From contig CAVZOY010000001.1 in assembly GCA_963777095.1 (NCBI GenBank), forward strand, positions 372,001 through 436,000: a stretch of DNA of 64,000 nt, in the 5' to 3' direction. This document shows, one piece after another, positions 49,202-58,203 of this stretch. Under the pieces are notes generated by a model, which was not told the origin of the DNA, made no database searches, and saw nothing but the letters and a program-made list of their open reading frames with translations. The position numbers and the translations under genes are program-made. The stretch is from CAVZOY01 sp963777095. GTDB taxonomy: Bacteria; Actinomycetota; Actinomycetes; Mycobacteriales; Geodermatophilaceae. Position 1 is the first letter of the stretch. Every line of letters begins with the position of its first letter.

Positions 49202-49669
49202 CTAGGGACGATCCGCGCCGTCAGGTCCAGACCCCGAGGCGTCGAGGACGCGCCGGCGGAGTGCTCCGTTCATGGCCTCGAACCCGGCCCGCGTCTTCCC
49301 GTCCAGCGACTTCCGGAAGGGACGGACGAGGAGGCCGCGGAACGACTCGCCCTGGGTGACGTGCGTCCCGCCGTCCGTGGCGGCCAACTCGAAGCGGTGA
49401 CGCCCGTCGAAGACCCCGCGGACGCCCAGGTGCCCGAGCCACTCGAACGCGCGGCCGGGCGACACCTCGGTCACCCGGGGCCGGAAGGTCGTTGCCCGGC
49501 CGCCCGGCGGCTTCATCCGCAGCCGGAGCCTGCTGCCGACCTCGGCCGAGCCCGACGCGGCGGTGATGAACGGGTTCCAGGCGGCGTAGGAGGGCAGGTC
49601 GACCAGCTGCGCCCAGACATGCTCGGGCGGCGCCTCGATGTCGATCTCCGTACGGAGCTCATGTCTCAT
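49202..49669 (-). CDS. SRPBCC domain protein (polyketide cyclase-like)
   Basis: A 155-residue START-like protein. It begins LRTEIDIEAPPEHVWAQLVD with LPSYAAWNPFITAASGSAEV, the standard SRPBCC opening. PGRAFEWLGHLGVRGVFDGR and THVTQGESFRGLLVRPFRKS follow, then a C-terminal helix. This is the group annotated as SRPBCC or polyketide cyclase in actinobacteria; substrates are unknown. It lies between LtrA and the SDR gene on the same strand. Confidence 0.82.
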   Translation of the reverse strand: MRHELRTEIDIEAPPEHVWAQLVDLPSYAAWNPFITAASGSAEVGSRLRLRMKPPGGRATTFRPRVTEVSPGRAFEWLGHLGVRGVFDGRHRFELAATDGGTHVTQGESFRGLLVRPFRKSLDGKTRAGFEAMNGALRRRVLDASGSGPDGADRP

Positions 49670-49720
49670 GTCGCACCTCGCCGGCGGTCGCGACCAGGGT
49701 TCACCTCCGCGGTCGGAGGG

Positions 49721-50515
49721 TCAACGGAAGGACGGCGGCCGCAGCGCCTCGGGCAGCACGGCCGTCTCGCCGGCCGCCGTCCTCGCGCTCGGCACGCCCT
49801 GGAACCGGTAGGGCAGCGCGCCGACGCCCGGCTGGACGACGTAGGCCGCGCCCGGCTCCCCCGATGCCCAGGCGGCCTCCATCGCCGCAGCCACCTCGTC
49901 GGCCGTGAGCACCGGGAAGCCGGCGGCGTCGAAGTGTTCCCGCAGGGGGTCGATGATCGCGGTGTCGGCGAAACCCGGGCAGATCGCGGTGATCGTGATG
50001 CCCTCGCTCGCCAGCCGCGGGCCCATCGACCGGACGAAGGCGACCGCACCGGCCTTGGCCACGCTGTAGCCGGCGTCGGCCGGCATCGGCGACAGCCCGG
50101 CGAGCGACGCCGTCACCACGACCGCTCCTCCCCCGGCCCGGCGCAGCGCGGGCAGGGCGGCCTCGGCGCCGTAGACGACGCCGAGCAGGTCGATGTCGAT
50201 GACGCGGAGGAGGTCGTCGACGTCGAGCAGCCCCTCGGGGCGCCCGGCGATCCCGGCGTTGAGGTAGGCGGCGTCCAGCCGGCCGTGCTCGGCCTCGACG
50301 GCCTCGACGACCGCCCGGTTCGCGGCGCGGTCCGTGACGTCGAGCGGCACGAACCGGGCGCCGAGGTCGGCGGCCGTCGCCCGAGCGGCGTCGCCGTCGA
50401 GGTCCGCGAGGACGACGGTGACACCGCGGGCCCCCAGCCGGGCAGCGAGCGCGCGGCCGAAGCCGCCGGCACCGCCGGTGATCAGCGCGACGGAGCCCGG
50501 CCCCGGCGCACCCAT
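49721..50515 (-). CDS. Short-chain dehydrogenase/reductase
   Basis: A 264-residue classical SDR. The cofactor motif is ALITGGAGGFGRALAARLG, the Asp after strand 2 (VVLADLDGDAARATA) favours NAD(H), and the structural NAGIAGRPEG is present. The catalytic Ser lies in VVTASLAGLSPMPADAG and the Tyr and Lys in YSVAKAGAVAF. Its start lies one base inside the end of the peptidase gene, so the two are coupled. An alcohol or ketone substrate is likely but unnamed. Confidence 0.9.
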   Translation of the reverse strand: MGAPGPGSVALITGGAGGFGRALAARLGARGVTVVLADLDGDAARATAADLGARFVPLDVTDRAANRAVVEAVEAEHGRLDAAYLNAGIAGRPEGLLDVDDLLRVIDIDLLGVVYGAEAALPALRRAGGGAVVVTASLAGLSPMPADAGYSVAKAGAVAFVRSMGPRLASEGITITAICPGFADTAIIDPLREHFDAAGFPVLTADEVAAAMEAAWASGEPGAAYVVQPGVGALPYRFQGVPSARTAAGETAVLPEALRPPSFR

Positions 50516-51867
50516 CAGGCGGCCCGCAGGAAGCGGTCGAGCACGCGGACGCCGAACTTCAGCGACTCGACCGGCACGCGCTCGTCGATGCCGTGGAAGA
50601 GAGCCGCGAAGTCCAGGTCGGGCGGCAGCCGCAGCGGCGAGAAGCCGAAGCAGCGGATGCCCAGGCGCTCGAAGCTCTTCGCGTCGGTGCCGCCGCTCAT
50701 CGTGAACGGCACCGGGCGCGCACCGTCGTCCTCGGCCTTGAGCGCGGCGACCATCTGCTCGACGAGCGGGCCGTCGAACGTCGTCTCCACCGCCTGGTCG
50801 TGCACCAGCCAGTCGCGCTGCACGCCCTCGCCGATCAGGGCGGCGAGCTGCCGCTCGAACTCCTCCTGCTGGCCGTGCAGGAAGCGGCCGTCGACCGTGG
50901 CCGACGCGGTGCCGGGGACGACGTTGGCCTTGTAGCCGGCGGTGAGCATCGTCGGGTTGGCGGTGTTGCGCAGCGCCGCACCGATCATCCGGCTGATGCT
51001 GCCGAGCCGGGACAGGGCCGCCTCGGGCTCGTCGGGATCGACCTCGATGCCGTAGGCATCGCTGACCGCGTCGAGGAAGGCGCGCATGGGCGGGGTGAGC
51101 ACGGTCGGGAAGCGGTGCCGGCCGATCCGGGTGACGGCCTCGGCCAGCCGGGTGACGGCATTGTCGTCGTGGACGAAGGAGCCGTGGCCGGGCCTGCCGC
51201 CGGCGGTCAGCCGCATCCAGGCCAGGCCCTTCTCGGCGGTCTGCACGAGGTAGAGGCGCAGGTCGTCGCGGACGGTGATGCTGAAGCCGCCGACCTCGCT
51301 GATCGCCTCGGAGCAGTCGGCGAACAGGTCAGGGTGCTCATCGACCATCCAGCGGGCACCGAGCTTTCCGCCGGCCTCCTCGTCGGCGACGAAGGCCAGC
51401 ACGATGTCCCGTGGTGGGCGGACGCCGGTGCGGGCCCAGTCGCGGACCAGCGCCAGGGTCATGGCGTCCATGTCCTTCATGTCGACCGCTCCGCGGCCCC
51501 AGACGTAGCCGTCGCGCTCCTCGCCGGAGAACGGGTGCACGCTCCACTCGGCCGGATCGGCGGGGACGACGTCGAGGTGGCCGTGGATCAGCAACGGCGG
51601 CCGCGAGCTGTCGGCGCCCTCGAGCCGCGCGACGAGGCTGGCCCGGCCGGGCTCGGACTCGAAGATCTGGGAGGCGATGCCGACCTCGTCGAGCTTGCCC
51701 GCGACCCACTCTGCGGCCTTGCGCTCTCCCGCGCTGGTCGCCGTCTCACCGGTGTTGGTGGTGTCGATGCGGATGAGATCGGACAGCAGCTCGGCGACCT
51801 CGGCCTGCGCCCGAGCCAGCGGCTGCTCGTCGGTCGTCGCGTCCGGGTCCGGTGTCTGCGCTGACAT
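50515..51867 (-). CDS. M20/M25/M40 family metallopeptidase
   Basis: A 450-residue zinc hydrolase of the M20 group (ArgE/DapE/CPG2-like). Metal-site motifs are LLIHGHLDVVPADPAEWSV, YVWGRGAVDMKDMDAM and VLAFVADEEAGGKLGARWM, with the later GYKANVVPGTASATVDGRF from the dimerisation domain and SGGTDAKSFERLGI near the end. Peptides or N-acyl amino acids are the usual substrates. It is the first gene of the minus-strand run and ends the core region before the tRNA gene. Confidence 0.92.
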   Translation of the reverse strand: MSAQTPDPDATTDEQPLARAQAEVAELLSDLIRIDTTNTGETATSAGERKAAEWVAGKLDEVGIASQIFESEPGRASLVARLEGADSSRPPLLIHGHLDVVPADPAEWSVHPFSGEERDGYVWGRGAVDMKDMDAMTLALVRDWARTGVRPPRDIVLAFVADEEAGGKLGARWMVDEHPDLFADCSEAISEVGGFSITVRDDLRLYLVQTAEKGLAWMRLTAGGRPGHGSFVHDDNAVTRLAEAVTRIGRHRFPTVLTPPMRAFLDAVSDAYGIEVDPDEPEAALSRLGSISRMIGAALRNTANPTMLTAGYKANVVPGTASATVDGRFLHGQQEEFERQLAALIGEGVQRDWLVHDQAVETTFDGPLVEQMVAALKAEDDGARPVPFTMSGGTDAKSFERLGIRCFGFSPLRLPPDLDFAALFHGIDERVPVESLKFGVRVLDRFLRAA

Positions 51868-51916
51868 GCCGCGATGGTGCCACCCGAGGGTGTCCCGACC
51901 CCGGGGACGGCTCGGT

Positions 51917-51922
51917 TATGCT
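51917..51922 (+). promoter_or_regulatory. Probable -10 element of tRNA-Leu
   Basis: TATGCT lies about 32 bases before the mature tRNA start, a good actinobacterial -10 sequence in an otherwise GC-rich stretch. A matching -35 hexamer is weak (TGTCCC at 51891 is rather far away), so this is a tentative promoter. Confidence 0.4.
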
Positions 51923-51954
51923 GGCTCCCGACGCCCCGCGAGGGTGTCCACCTT

Positions 51955-52039
51955 GTCCGGGTGGCGGAATGGCAGACGCGCTAGCTTGAGGTGCTAGTGC
52001 CCTTTATCGGGCGTGGGGGTTCAAGTCCCCCCTCGGACA
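51955..52039 (+). tRNA. tRNA-Leu (anticodon GAG)
   Basis: An 85-base class II tRNA without encoded CCA. The acceptor stem pairs GTCCGGG (51955-51961) with CTCGGAC (52032-52038) with one G-U pair, followed by discriminator A. The anticodon stem CTAGC/GCTAG encloses the loop TTGAGGT, giving anticodon GAG at 51988-51990. The long variable arm (TGCCCTTTATCGGGCG) and the T-arm GGGGG-TTCAAGT-CCCCC are intact. It reads codons CTC and CTT. The integrase gene lies 100 bp beyond its 3' end, pointing toward it. Confidence 0.97.
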
Positions 52040-52040
52040 C
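52018..52040 (+). other. Probable attachment-site half in the tRNA 3' end
   Basis: Tyrosine integrases next to a tRNA gene usually recombine in its 3' half, from the T-arm to the discriminator, which the element rebuilds on entry. The T-arm and acceptor 3' strand here are the expected left attachment core. I looked for a repeat of this sequence up to 64000 and saw none, so the other end lies outside the window or has been lost. Confidence 0.4.
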
Positions 52041-52138
52041 TCCATCGCCCCGGTGTTCCTGCAGGTCAGGAGCCCGGGGTGATTCGCTGTTGGGGCTCTT
52101 CAGACCCTTGTGATACCCGCGTGATACTTCGGCCTCCA

Positions 52139-53344
52139 TCAGCCGTCGAGCAGGGCGGCGAACCGGTCGGCCGCCTGCCGTCCCATGCCGGGGTGGACGT
52201 GCTGGTAGACGGTGAGCGTGATCGTGGCGCTGGCGTGGCCCAGCCGCTCAGAGACGACCTTCACCGGCACGCCGTTCGCAAGCAGAAGGGTGGCGTGGGT
52301 GTGGCGCAGATCGTGCAGCCGGATCACCGGCAGGTGCTCCTCGCCCAGCGCCTTGCGCGCTCGGACGACCTGACCTGCGAAGCGGCGGGAGAACCGCTCC
52401 GGGTGCCTGTGTGTGCCGTCGAGCTCGCTCAACAGGAGGGCGGAGTCCCTGACGAGGTCGAGGGTCAGCAGGCCGCGGGCCGCCCGGTAGCTGCGCAGCG
52501 CTGCCACGGTGCCCGCGTCCAGATCGACGACGCGTGATTGGCCGGTCTTGGTGGGGCCTTCGACCAGCTCCTCACCGGCGCCCTTGGTCTTCACCACCCC
52601 TACGCTGCGACGCACAGCAAGCCGGCCGGCGTCCAGGTCGACGTCCCGCCACCGAAGGGCCAGCGCCTCACCGCGGCGCATGCCCGTGACCGCGAGCAGC
52701 CGCCAGCCCCTGGCGAGGTCACGGTCGTCGGCGTCCGCCCAGCCCAGAAAGCGGTTGAGCTCTGCCGCAGTCCAGGCCTGCATCTCCGGGGGGCGTGCCT
52801 CCGACGGACTGGGCGGTGTCGACCGGTCGGTCGGGTTGACCGCGAGCCGCCCCTGCGTGACCGCGTCGCTCAGGGCAGACCGCAGGATCGTGTAGACGTA
52901 GCGCACCGTGCGTGCCGAGAGGCCGCCCTGACCGTCGGCCCTTCCGGACTTCTCGAGGGTCCGCATCCAGGCGTCGACCGCGGACCCGGTGAGGCGCGCG
53001 ACCGACTGGGCACCGAGGTAGGGATCGATGTGCAGCCGGATGTTCTTCCGGTACGTGGACAGCGTCGAGGGACTCAGCCGCTGCCCCTGGATCCAATCGG
53101 CAAGGTAGGCGTCGAGGCGCTGCTTCGATGGCTCGACCCACTCCCCCACCTCGGCCTTGCGGATCTCCGCCCGGAGAGCCGCCGCGGCGTCCCTGCGGGT
53201 CAGAAACCCGCGCTTCAGGACGACGCGCTTCGTCCCGTCCTCGCGCTGGACCGTGAACTTGATCAGGAAGCGCGGTCCCGCCTTGGTGGCGTACGCGCTG
53301 ATTCCGCCCTCGCCTGCCTGGCGTCGCCGTCGCCTGGTCGTCAC
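52139..53344 (-). CDS. int: Tyrosine recombinase/phage-type integrase
   Basis: A 401-residue integrase for site-specific integration at the neighbouring tRNA-Leu. An N-terminal AP2-like arm-binding part (ISAYATKAGPRFLIKFTVQR) and a SAM-like core-binding domain (RLDAYLADWIQGQRLSPSTL) precede the catalytic domain. The active-site set is complete: Arg in AVTGMRRGEALALRW, Lys in GPTKTGQSRVVDL, His/Arg in IRLHDLRHTHATLLL, His in SERLGHASATITL and nucleophile Tyr in TVYQHVHPG. The orientation toward the tRNA is typical. No excisionase gene is recognisable beside it. Confidence 0.95.
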   Translation of the reverse strand: MTTRRRRRQAGEGGISAYATKAGPRFLIKFTVQREDGTKRVVLKRGFLTRRDAAAALRAEIRKAEVGEWVEPSKQRLDAYLADWIQGQRLSPSTLSTYRKNIRLHIDPYLGAQSVARLTGSAVDAWMRTLEKSGRADGQGGLSARTVRYVYTILRSALSDAVTQGRLAVNPTDRSTPPSPSEARPPEMQAWTAAELNRFLGWADADDRDLARGWRLLAVTGMRRGEALALRWRDVDLDAGRLAVRRSVGVVKTKGAGEELVEGPTKTGQSRVVDLDAGTVAALRSYRAARGLLTLDLVRDSALLLSELDGTHRHPERFSRRFAGQVVRARKALGEEHLPVIRLHDLRHTHATLLLANGVPVKVVSERLGHASATITLTVYQHVHPGMGRQAADRFAALLDG

Positions 53345-53881
53345 AGAATCACTCCGTGCGTCTCCCGACCTGCCCAGTACAGGCCTACCGCCCGTCTAGC
53401 AGAAGCACGCTGACCTACGGCGGTCCTGCGCACATCTGTGGATGAACGGCTGCAGGTGGACATCGGCGGTTCCATGACGAGCCACGAGAGCCAGCCTGCT
53501 CGGCGATCTCCCGACTTCCTCCAGTTGTCCTTCCGCACTCCCTGAGAACGTCACCGCCACGCCGCGGTACTGGCCACGCATTCAGCTCGGCGGGCGCGCC
53601 GGGCTCGAGGATCGCCACTCCGACGTCCAGCAGTCGGTACGAGGCAGGATTCCGGTCCGCCTCGGGAAGCCCGGGCGACGGCGCAGACGACAGCTTCGAG
53701 TCGGCATCGCCCGCCGCCGCGTCAGTTCCGAGCCTCCACTGAACCCGGGGCGGGACACCTTGCGGCTCGCAGCCTTCCTGGCGACCGTCTGTAAAGGTGG
53801 GTCCTGCGGCCGAAACCCTGTGCAGGGCCAGACCTGCGGGCCATGACCAGCAAGTACCGAAGAAGCGCCCTAACCTGAGCC
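53345..53881. other. 537-bp stretch without a confident gene
   Basis: Upstream of the integrase. On the minus strand around 53570-53720 there is a short stretch reading like protein (RNPASYRLLDVGVAILEPGA), but it has no good start, changes frame and matches nothing I know. It may be a remnant. The integrase promoter should lie at 53345-53450. No repeat or att site is seen. Confidence 0.35.
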
Positions 53882-54445
53882 GTGCGTTTCACCCTGACCT
53901 ACGACGGTCCCCTTCTAGGCAGGAGCGCCAAGCCAGACCACATGCAGCAAATCCGCGATGACCTGCATCCTCAGATGGCAGAGCTTTGGCAGCATGAACC
54001 GCTGATTCACCGGCCGGAGTGGCTCCTCCCGAACCGGGATCAGTCAGCGTTGCTTGAGCGTCTCGACTCTCACGGCCAACCACACTCATTCGTGGCTCTG
54101 GTGCACGACAGCCTGAAGCTCACGGCGGAACTGGACATTCTTCTCCTGCGCCCCCAACGCCCTGGCGGGATTCTCTACGCGGGCGACCTCGATAACCGTC
54201 TGAAGACCTTGCTCGATAGCCTCAGCGCTCCTTCGCACCAGGACCAGGTCGTAGCGGGTCGATATCCGGCGACCGCTGCAACACCCTTATTCACGCTGCT
54301 CGAGGACGACAGACTTGTCACGCGGGTAAATCTAGATACAGATCAACTGCTGGGTCGACGCGTGCCGAACGAAGTGCGAGCCATCATCAGAGTGACCGTG
54401 CGTGCCCGCCCACTAACTATGGGCACGATGGGAATTATCGGGTAG
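53882..54445 (+). CDS. RusA-like orphan protein
   Basis: A 187-residue protein, less GC-rich than its surroundings, starting at GTG. The core GDLDNRLKTLLDSL (residues 101-114) and LEDDRLVTRV (140-149) have the order and spacing character of RusA Holliday-junction resolvases, whose essential acids are D-x-D-N-x2-K and a later E-D-D. Here D102, D104, K108, D112 and D142/D143 are the candidates. The N-terminal 90 residues (MRFTLTYDGPLLGRSAKPDH onward) and a 25-residue insertion distinguish it from phage RusA. It belongs to a widespread family without assigned function. It stands alone, so it may be cargo or a remnant of the mobile element. Confidence 0.6.
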   Translation: MRFTLTYDGPLLGRSAKPDHMQQIRDDLHPQMAELWQHEPLIHRPEWLLPNRDQSALLERLDSHGQPHSFVALVHDSLKLTAELDILLLRPQRPGGILYAGDLDNRLKTLLDSLSAPSHQDQVVAGRYPATAATPLFTLLEDDRLVTRVNLDTDQLLGRRVPNEVRAIIRVTVRARPLTMGTMGIIG

Positions 54446-54721
54446 GGCCACGTCACCCCAGAGGTTCCCGAAGAAAGCCACGGTCGGACCTGTTGCCTGG
54501 TTGCTGGCGGAGATGACATCTTCCTGCACGCTTGTCTGTGCTTATGACGGAATCCTTCGAGTTGATCTTGAGCCGTTGGTGGCCACCGGTCAGGTATGAA
54601 TGTGCATGTCAAGTGCCGCGAGCAACTGGTGATTGAAGTTGGTCGGTGACGGTCATCGCCGGGGATTTGTTGTGCGTAAGTTGGTCGCGGCAGGGTCTGG
54701 GAGGATGCGGGTCGAGAGAGG

Positions 54722-56143
54722 TCAGACGCCGTGCTCCGCCGGCAGGACGCCGCGGCCGATCGCATCGAGCAGAGCCGCGTGGTCGCTCTCCGTCTGGTCG
54801 GCGTACGCCCGCGCGAACCGGCGCAGCGCCAGCGCCGCCGCGTCCCCACGCCCGAGGTAGCCCGCGATCATGGAGGCGCCGCTGGTGCGGGCGTGCCCCT
54901 TCGCGAGCAACAGGCCGCAGACCCCGGCGTAGTCGGCCAGGGCCGCCGCATCCATCCCCTCGACGACGACCGCCCCCTTCATGTCGCGGAACTGCCGCAC
55001 GTAGTACTGGCGCTCGCCGACGGTGGTCCAGCCGAGCAACGGGTCGCTGACGGTCTGCAGAGCCTTCTGGTACTCGACGACCCGCTGACCCTGGTGGGCG
55101 TGCCAGGCCCGGTCGCCGTGCACGTAGGGACCGACCACCGACCGCCGGGCCTGCTTGAGCTGCAGGAAGACCACATCGTCCGGACTGCTGCCCTCGCACA
55201 GCGCGATGTAGGCGCGCAGCCCGACCGACCCCACCCCCACCACCTTGTGCGCCACGTCGACCACCCGGTAGCCCCCGAGCACCCGGCGCCACTGCGGTGA
55301 CACCGTCGTCAGGTAGTCGTCGAGCCCGGCCAGGAGCCGTTCGTACTGCGCGGCGTCGGGCCGGGTGATCAGCGGCGGCTCCGCGACGATCCGCCGGCCG
55401 TCGGAGCCGGACTCGGTGAACCGCGGGAGCGCCCGGTCGCTCGTCCGCCTGCGGGCCCTGCGCTCGGCGCGGTCGATCTCGCGACGCATGGAGCTCTCGC
55501 TGGTGGTGCTGCGCAGCCGATCGAGGTCGATCCGCTGGTACGCGCGCCGCAACAGGGGCTCCTCCGCGAGATGCGCCAGGTGGTCGCGGTAGTGGGTCAC
55601 GCACCGGGTGACGGCGGCGCCACACTCGTCCTCCGAGGCACCGTTGTGCCGGCCGGCCACCCACACGCTGGTGACGAGCCGGCGCAGGTCCCACTCCCAG
55701 GCACCCGGGTGCGCCTCGTCGAAGTCGTTGAGGTCGAAGACGAGGTCGCGCTCCGGGGAGGCATAGAAGCCGAAGTTGCTCAAGTGCGCGTCACCGCAGA
55801 TCACCGGCGTGATCCCGGTGGCGGGCAGCTGTGCGAAGTCCTCGGCCATGACCGCCGCCGCCCCGCGCAGGAAGGCGAACGGCGACGCCGCCATCCGTCC
55901 GACCCGTACGGGCACGAGCCGCTCGACGCGCCCCTCGTTGGCCGCGGCCACCACCTCCACCGGGTCGACACGACCCTCGGTGGGCTCCCACTGCCCCAGG
56001 GACGATCGTGGAACCTGCCGACGCAGTGCCCGCCCCACGGCGTACCGCTCCGACCGCGGCGTCGCGGGCCGCCGCAGGGACGCGAACCCCTCCGCATCTG
56101 CGTCGGGCAACACCACATGCTGCGGCTCCCGCGACTCCAGCAT
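54722..56143 (-). CDS. DUF2252 domain protein (kinase-like fold)
   Basis: A 473-residue protein of the DUF2252 family. The most diagnostic stretches are ITPVICGDAHLSNFGFYASP and VFDLNDFDEAHPGAWEWDLR, which resemble the catalytic and metal loops of aminoglycoside-phosphotransferase-like kinases, followed by LVTSVWVAGRHNG. Later VVGVGSVGLRAYIALCEG, VFLQLKQARRSVV and YYVRQFRDMKGAVVVEGMDA are typical. I chose ATG 56143, which has GGGAGGA about nine bases upstream; the longer frame to 56389 has none. The family is common in actinobacteria and its substrate is unknown. Confidence 0.88.
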   Translation of the reverse strand: MLESREPQHVVLPDADAEGFASLRRPATPRSERYAVGRALRRQVPRSSLGQWEPTEGRVDPVEVVAAANEGRVERLVPVRVGRMAASPFAFLRGAAAVMAEDFAQLPATGITPVICGDAHLSNFGFYASPERDLVFDLNDFDEAHPGAWEWDLRRLVTSVWVAGRHNGASEDECGAAVTRCVTHYRDHLAHLAEEPLLRRAYQRIDLDRLRSTTSESSMRREIDRAERRARRRTSDRALPRFTESGSDGRRIVAEPPLITRPDAAQYERLLAGLDDYLTTVSPQWRRVLGGYRVVDVAHKVVGVGSVGLRAYIALCEGSSPDDVVFLQLKQARRSVVGPYVHGDRAWHAHQGQRVVEYQKALQTVSDPLLGWTTVGERQYYVRQFRDMKGAVVVEGMDAAALADYAGVCGLLLAKGHARTSGASMIAGYLGRGDAAALALRRFARAYADQTESDHAALLDAIGRGVLPAEHGV

Positions 56144-57100
56144 CGCCCCATCCTCCCGGATCGCCGGTGTCAACCGAAGCGAAGGCAGCCGCGCAGGCAG
56201 GGCCAACGTGTACGTGCAAAGGCCGGCCGCCCTGACGACCGCCACCCAATCGGTTCCGGACTTCCCGGCAAGGGTCTGCGCACACAAGGCGGCCACACGA
56301 CGCTGAGCTGACACGGGCCAGCTCCTCGGCTGCGCAGCAGCCGAGGAGCGGCCGGGAGGGGTGCCTAGCGTCAACCGAGACGGTGTCAACCATCAGCCAA
56401 TCAGCATTCGTCAAGGATCAGCCGAGACCGCACACGGTTTTGCTCCCGCGAATGGACTAGAACCGATAACCCTGCGAGAACGCGCCGGAGACGATGGTGT
56501 GCGTTGGTACATGACGGAACTTGCAGGTGAGCTGGGCGTTTGGCGTTAACGAGCGTTGACTGACAAGTGCAGATTACGGTTGATTAATCGTCGTACGTTC
56601 GTCGCGCCCGCGACGGTGCTCGTCTGCGCGACAGTCGAGATCGCGGCCCGGCGTCCCCCACTGACGTCGTCGCATGCTCTTGACTATTCAAACGTGGCTC
56701 CGTGTCCACGGGCAGCTCCCCAGGCGCTGTTGGCTCAACGGGTTTGAGGCCCATGCTGGAGGCCACACTGCCAGGCCGTCATGATCGCGTTCGTGGCGGT
56801 TCGCCGCCGTTCCGTAAGCCCTTCGACGTGCCGGTTTCAACGACGGCGAACATCGGCGCACGGGCGCGAACGCCGCCAACTGCAACCACAACTGCAACCA
56901 GGTCGTCAAAGCTGCGTCAGAAGGAGCCCGTGGCGCGCACCGAGGCGGTCTGCTTCGGGGTGTCTCTGAAGGCGGCCTTCGGGACACCAGATGGGCTGAC
57001 GTCCACGCGGCATGGAACGGCGTCCCCAAGCGACGAACAAGGTCAAGGAAGGGCGTGACGGCGTCGGCGACCGCTACCTCCAAAGCCTCGTGCGCTGCGG
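56144..57100. other. Long stretch without a recognisable gene
   Basis: Almost 1 kb. Open frames on both strands are short, repetitive in composition and lack ribosome-binding sites. 56395-56600 is unusually A/T-rich for this genome, including a TTGACTATTCAAAC run near 56681, suggesting foreign origin and possibly a promoter reading right. I see no RNA gene, repeat or transposon end. Confidence 0.4.
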
Positions 57101-57658
57101 CTAGGCGTCGCCTCTGATCCGAAGTGCCTCGGCCCGCGGCGAGCCATCTGCGACTGCGCGCAGGGCCGCTAGGTCCGCGCGGTCCTTTGCACCCCCCGCC
57201 TCATCCGGACGCGGGGTGCTCTTGATAGCGAGCATCATCTCCAAGGTCAGGACCCTCACCGACACCTCGCCCAGGTCCCGGCGCGCGAAAGCCAACGGAC
57301 CCGCCGACAGCACGATCGGCTGGTCCGGCACGGGCACCACCATGCCGCCTTCGGCGCCCGGCACCGCGAACGCGAGCTGGAGGTCGTACCCGTCGCGCGC
57401 GTAGTCGGTGCCCACCAAGTCCTCGGGACTCGGCGTGTGCAGCCAGCCAGCCGTCCCGAGGGCGTCGTGGATGCATGTCTCGTCGTGTCGCCAGACGAGG
57501 ACGTCGATGTCGTCGTGCGGGCGGGTGAGTCGACCGACCCACAGGTCGACGGCCCAGCCGCCGAAAAACCAATGCTCCAGGTTCGCTACATCCAGAGCGC
57601 TGGCAGCACTTCGGAGCGCCTCCAGTCCGCGTTCGTAGTCCGTCGACTTCTGAGGCAT
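57101..57658 (-). CDS. Aminoglycoside 2''-adenylyltransferase-like nucleotidyltransferase
   Basis: A 185-residue nucleotidyltransferase. The catalytic pattern is FFGGWAVDLWVGRLTRPHDD followed by IDVLVWRHDE, with the metal-binding acids in HDDIDV, as in ANT(2'') and LinA-type enzymes. The C-terminal half has LAFARRDLGEVSVRVLTLEM and KDRADLAALRAV, where a Lys and Asp may complete the site. Such proteins modify antibiotics or, more often in soil actinobacteria, unknown small molecules. Resistance is not shown by sequence alone. A lone gene in the island. Confidence 0.8.
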   Translation of the reverse strand: MPQKSTDYERGLEALRSAASALDVANLEHWFFGGWAVDLWVGRLTRPHDDIDVLVWRHDETCIHDALGTAGWLHTPSPEDLVGTDYARDGYDLQLAFAVPGAEGGMVVPVPDQPIVLSAGPLAFARRDLGEVSVRVLTLEMMLAIKSTPRPDEAGGAKDRADLAALRAVADGSPRAEALRIRGDA

Positions 57659-58203
57659 CGCTGCACCTTAGGGCCGTACGTCTCGGAGTAGGGCTACCCG
57701 GCCGTGGAGTGCCCGGCTCCGCTGGGGAGCGTCGTCCATCTGTAAATAGTGGTGTCCCTATTGGGACACGAACTGTTGGCCTGCGGCGTACATCGAAGAC
57801 CGCCGCGACTTCCCCTCGGGCACCGACCGAGGGAGGAGTGCAGCACGTAGCCGTCGACAACCGGCTCACCGCCGAGCAGCTTGCAGCGCTCGCGCCTGGC
57901 GAGTCTATGGCCATCGAGCCCGGTCGAGGCCCCCAGCGGCCGCTGCACCGCCGAGCCCTACGCCTCCGACTCACCGCCGACATCCGCAAGCCGCGACACT
58001 CCTCGGGGACCGTTGTCGGCTCGAGGGCCGCCTGCACCGTCGTCTTGTTGGCGCAGCCCGTCGTGTTGATTTTCACCTTCCAACGCGGACATGAGCACCT
58101 ACCGGAGGCGGCGCCATGTGGATACGGTCCGTCGGTCTCGGAGCGCCTTAATGGTCGGTCACCCACGGGGGTGGCGCGGGCGCGCTCCCCGAGCGGGGTC
58201 ACA
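57659..58203 (+). other. Stretch with a possible decayed small gene
   Basis: A GTG at 57838 opens a frame with VDNRLTAEQLAALAPGESMA then RKPRHSSGTVVG, which resembles the opening of small actinobacterial hypothetical proteins. The following sequence does not stay convincing and no clean end is present. It could be a degraded copy or the leader of the lipoprotein gene. No other feature is visible. Confidence 0.3.

Noticed and set aside
56361..57083. Short open frames on both strands at 56361-56549, 56702-57058 and 56688-57083
   Set aside because: No ribosome-binding site, no recognisable domain and overlapping each other; treated as non-coding.
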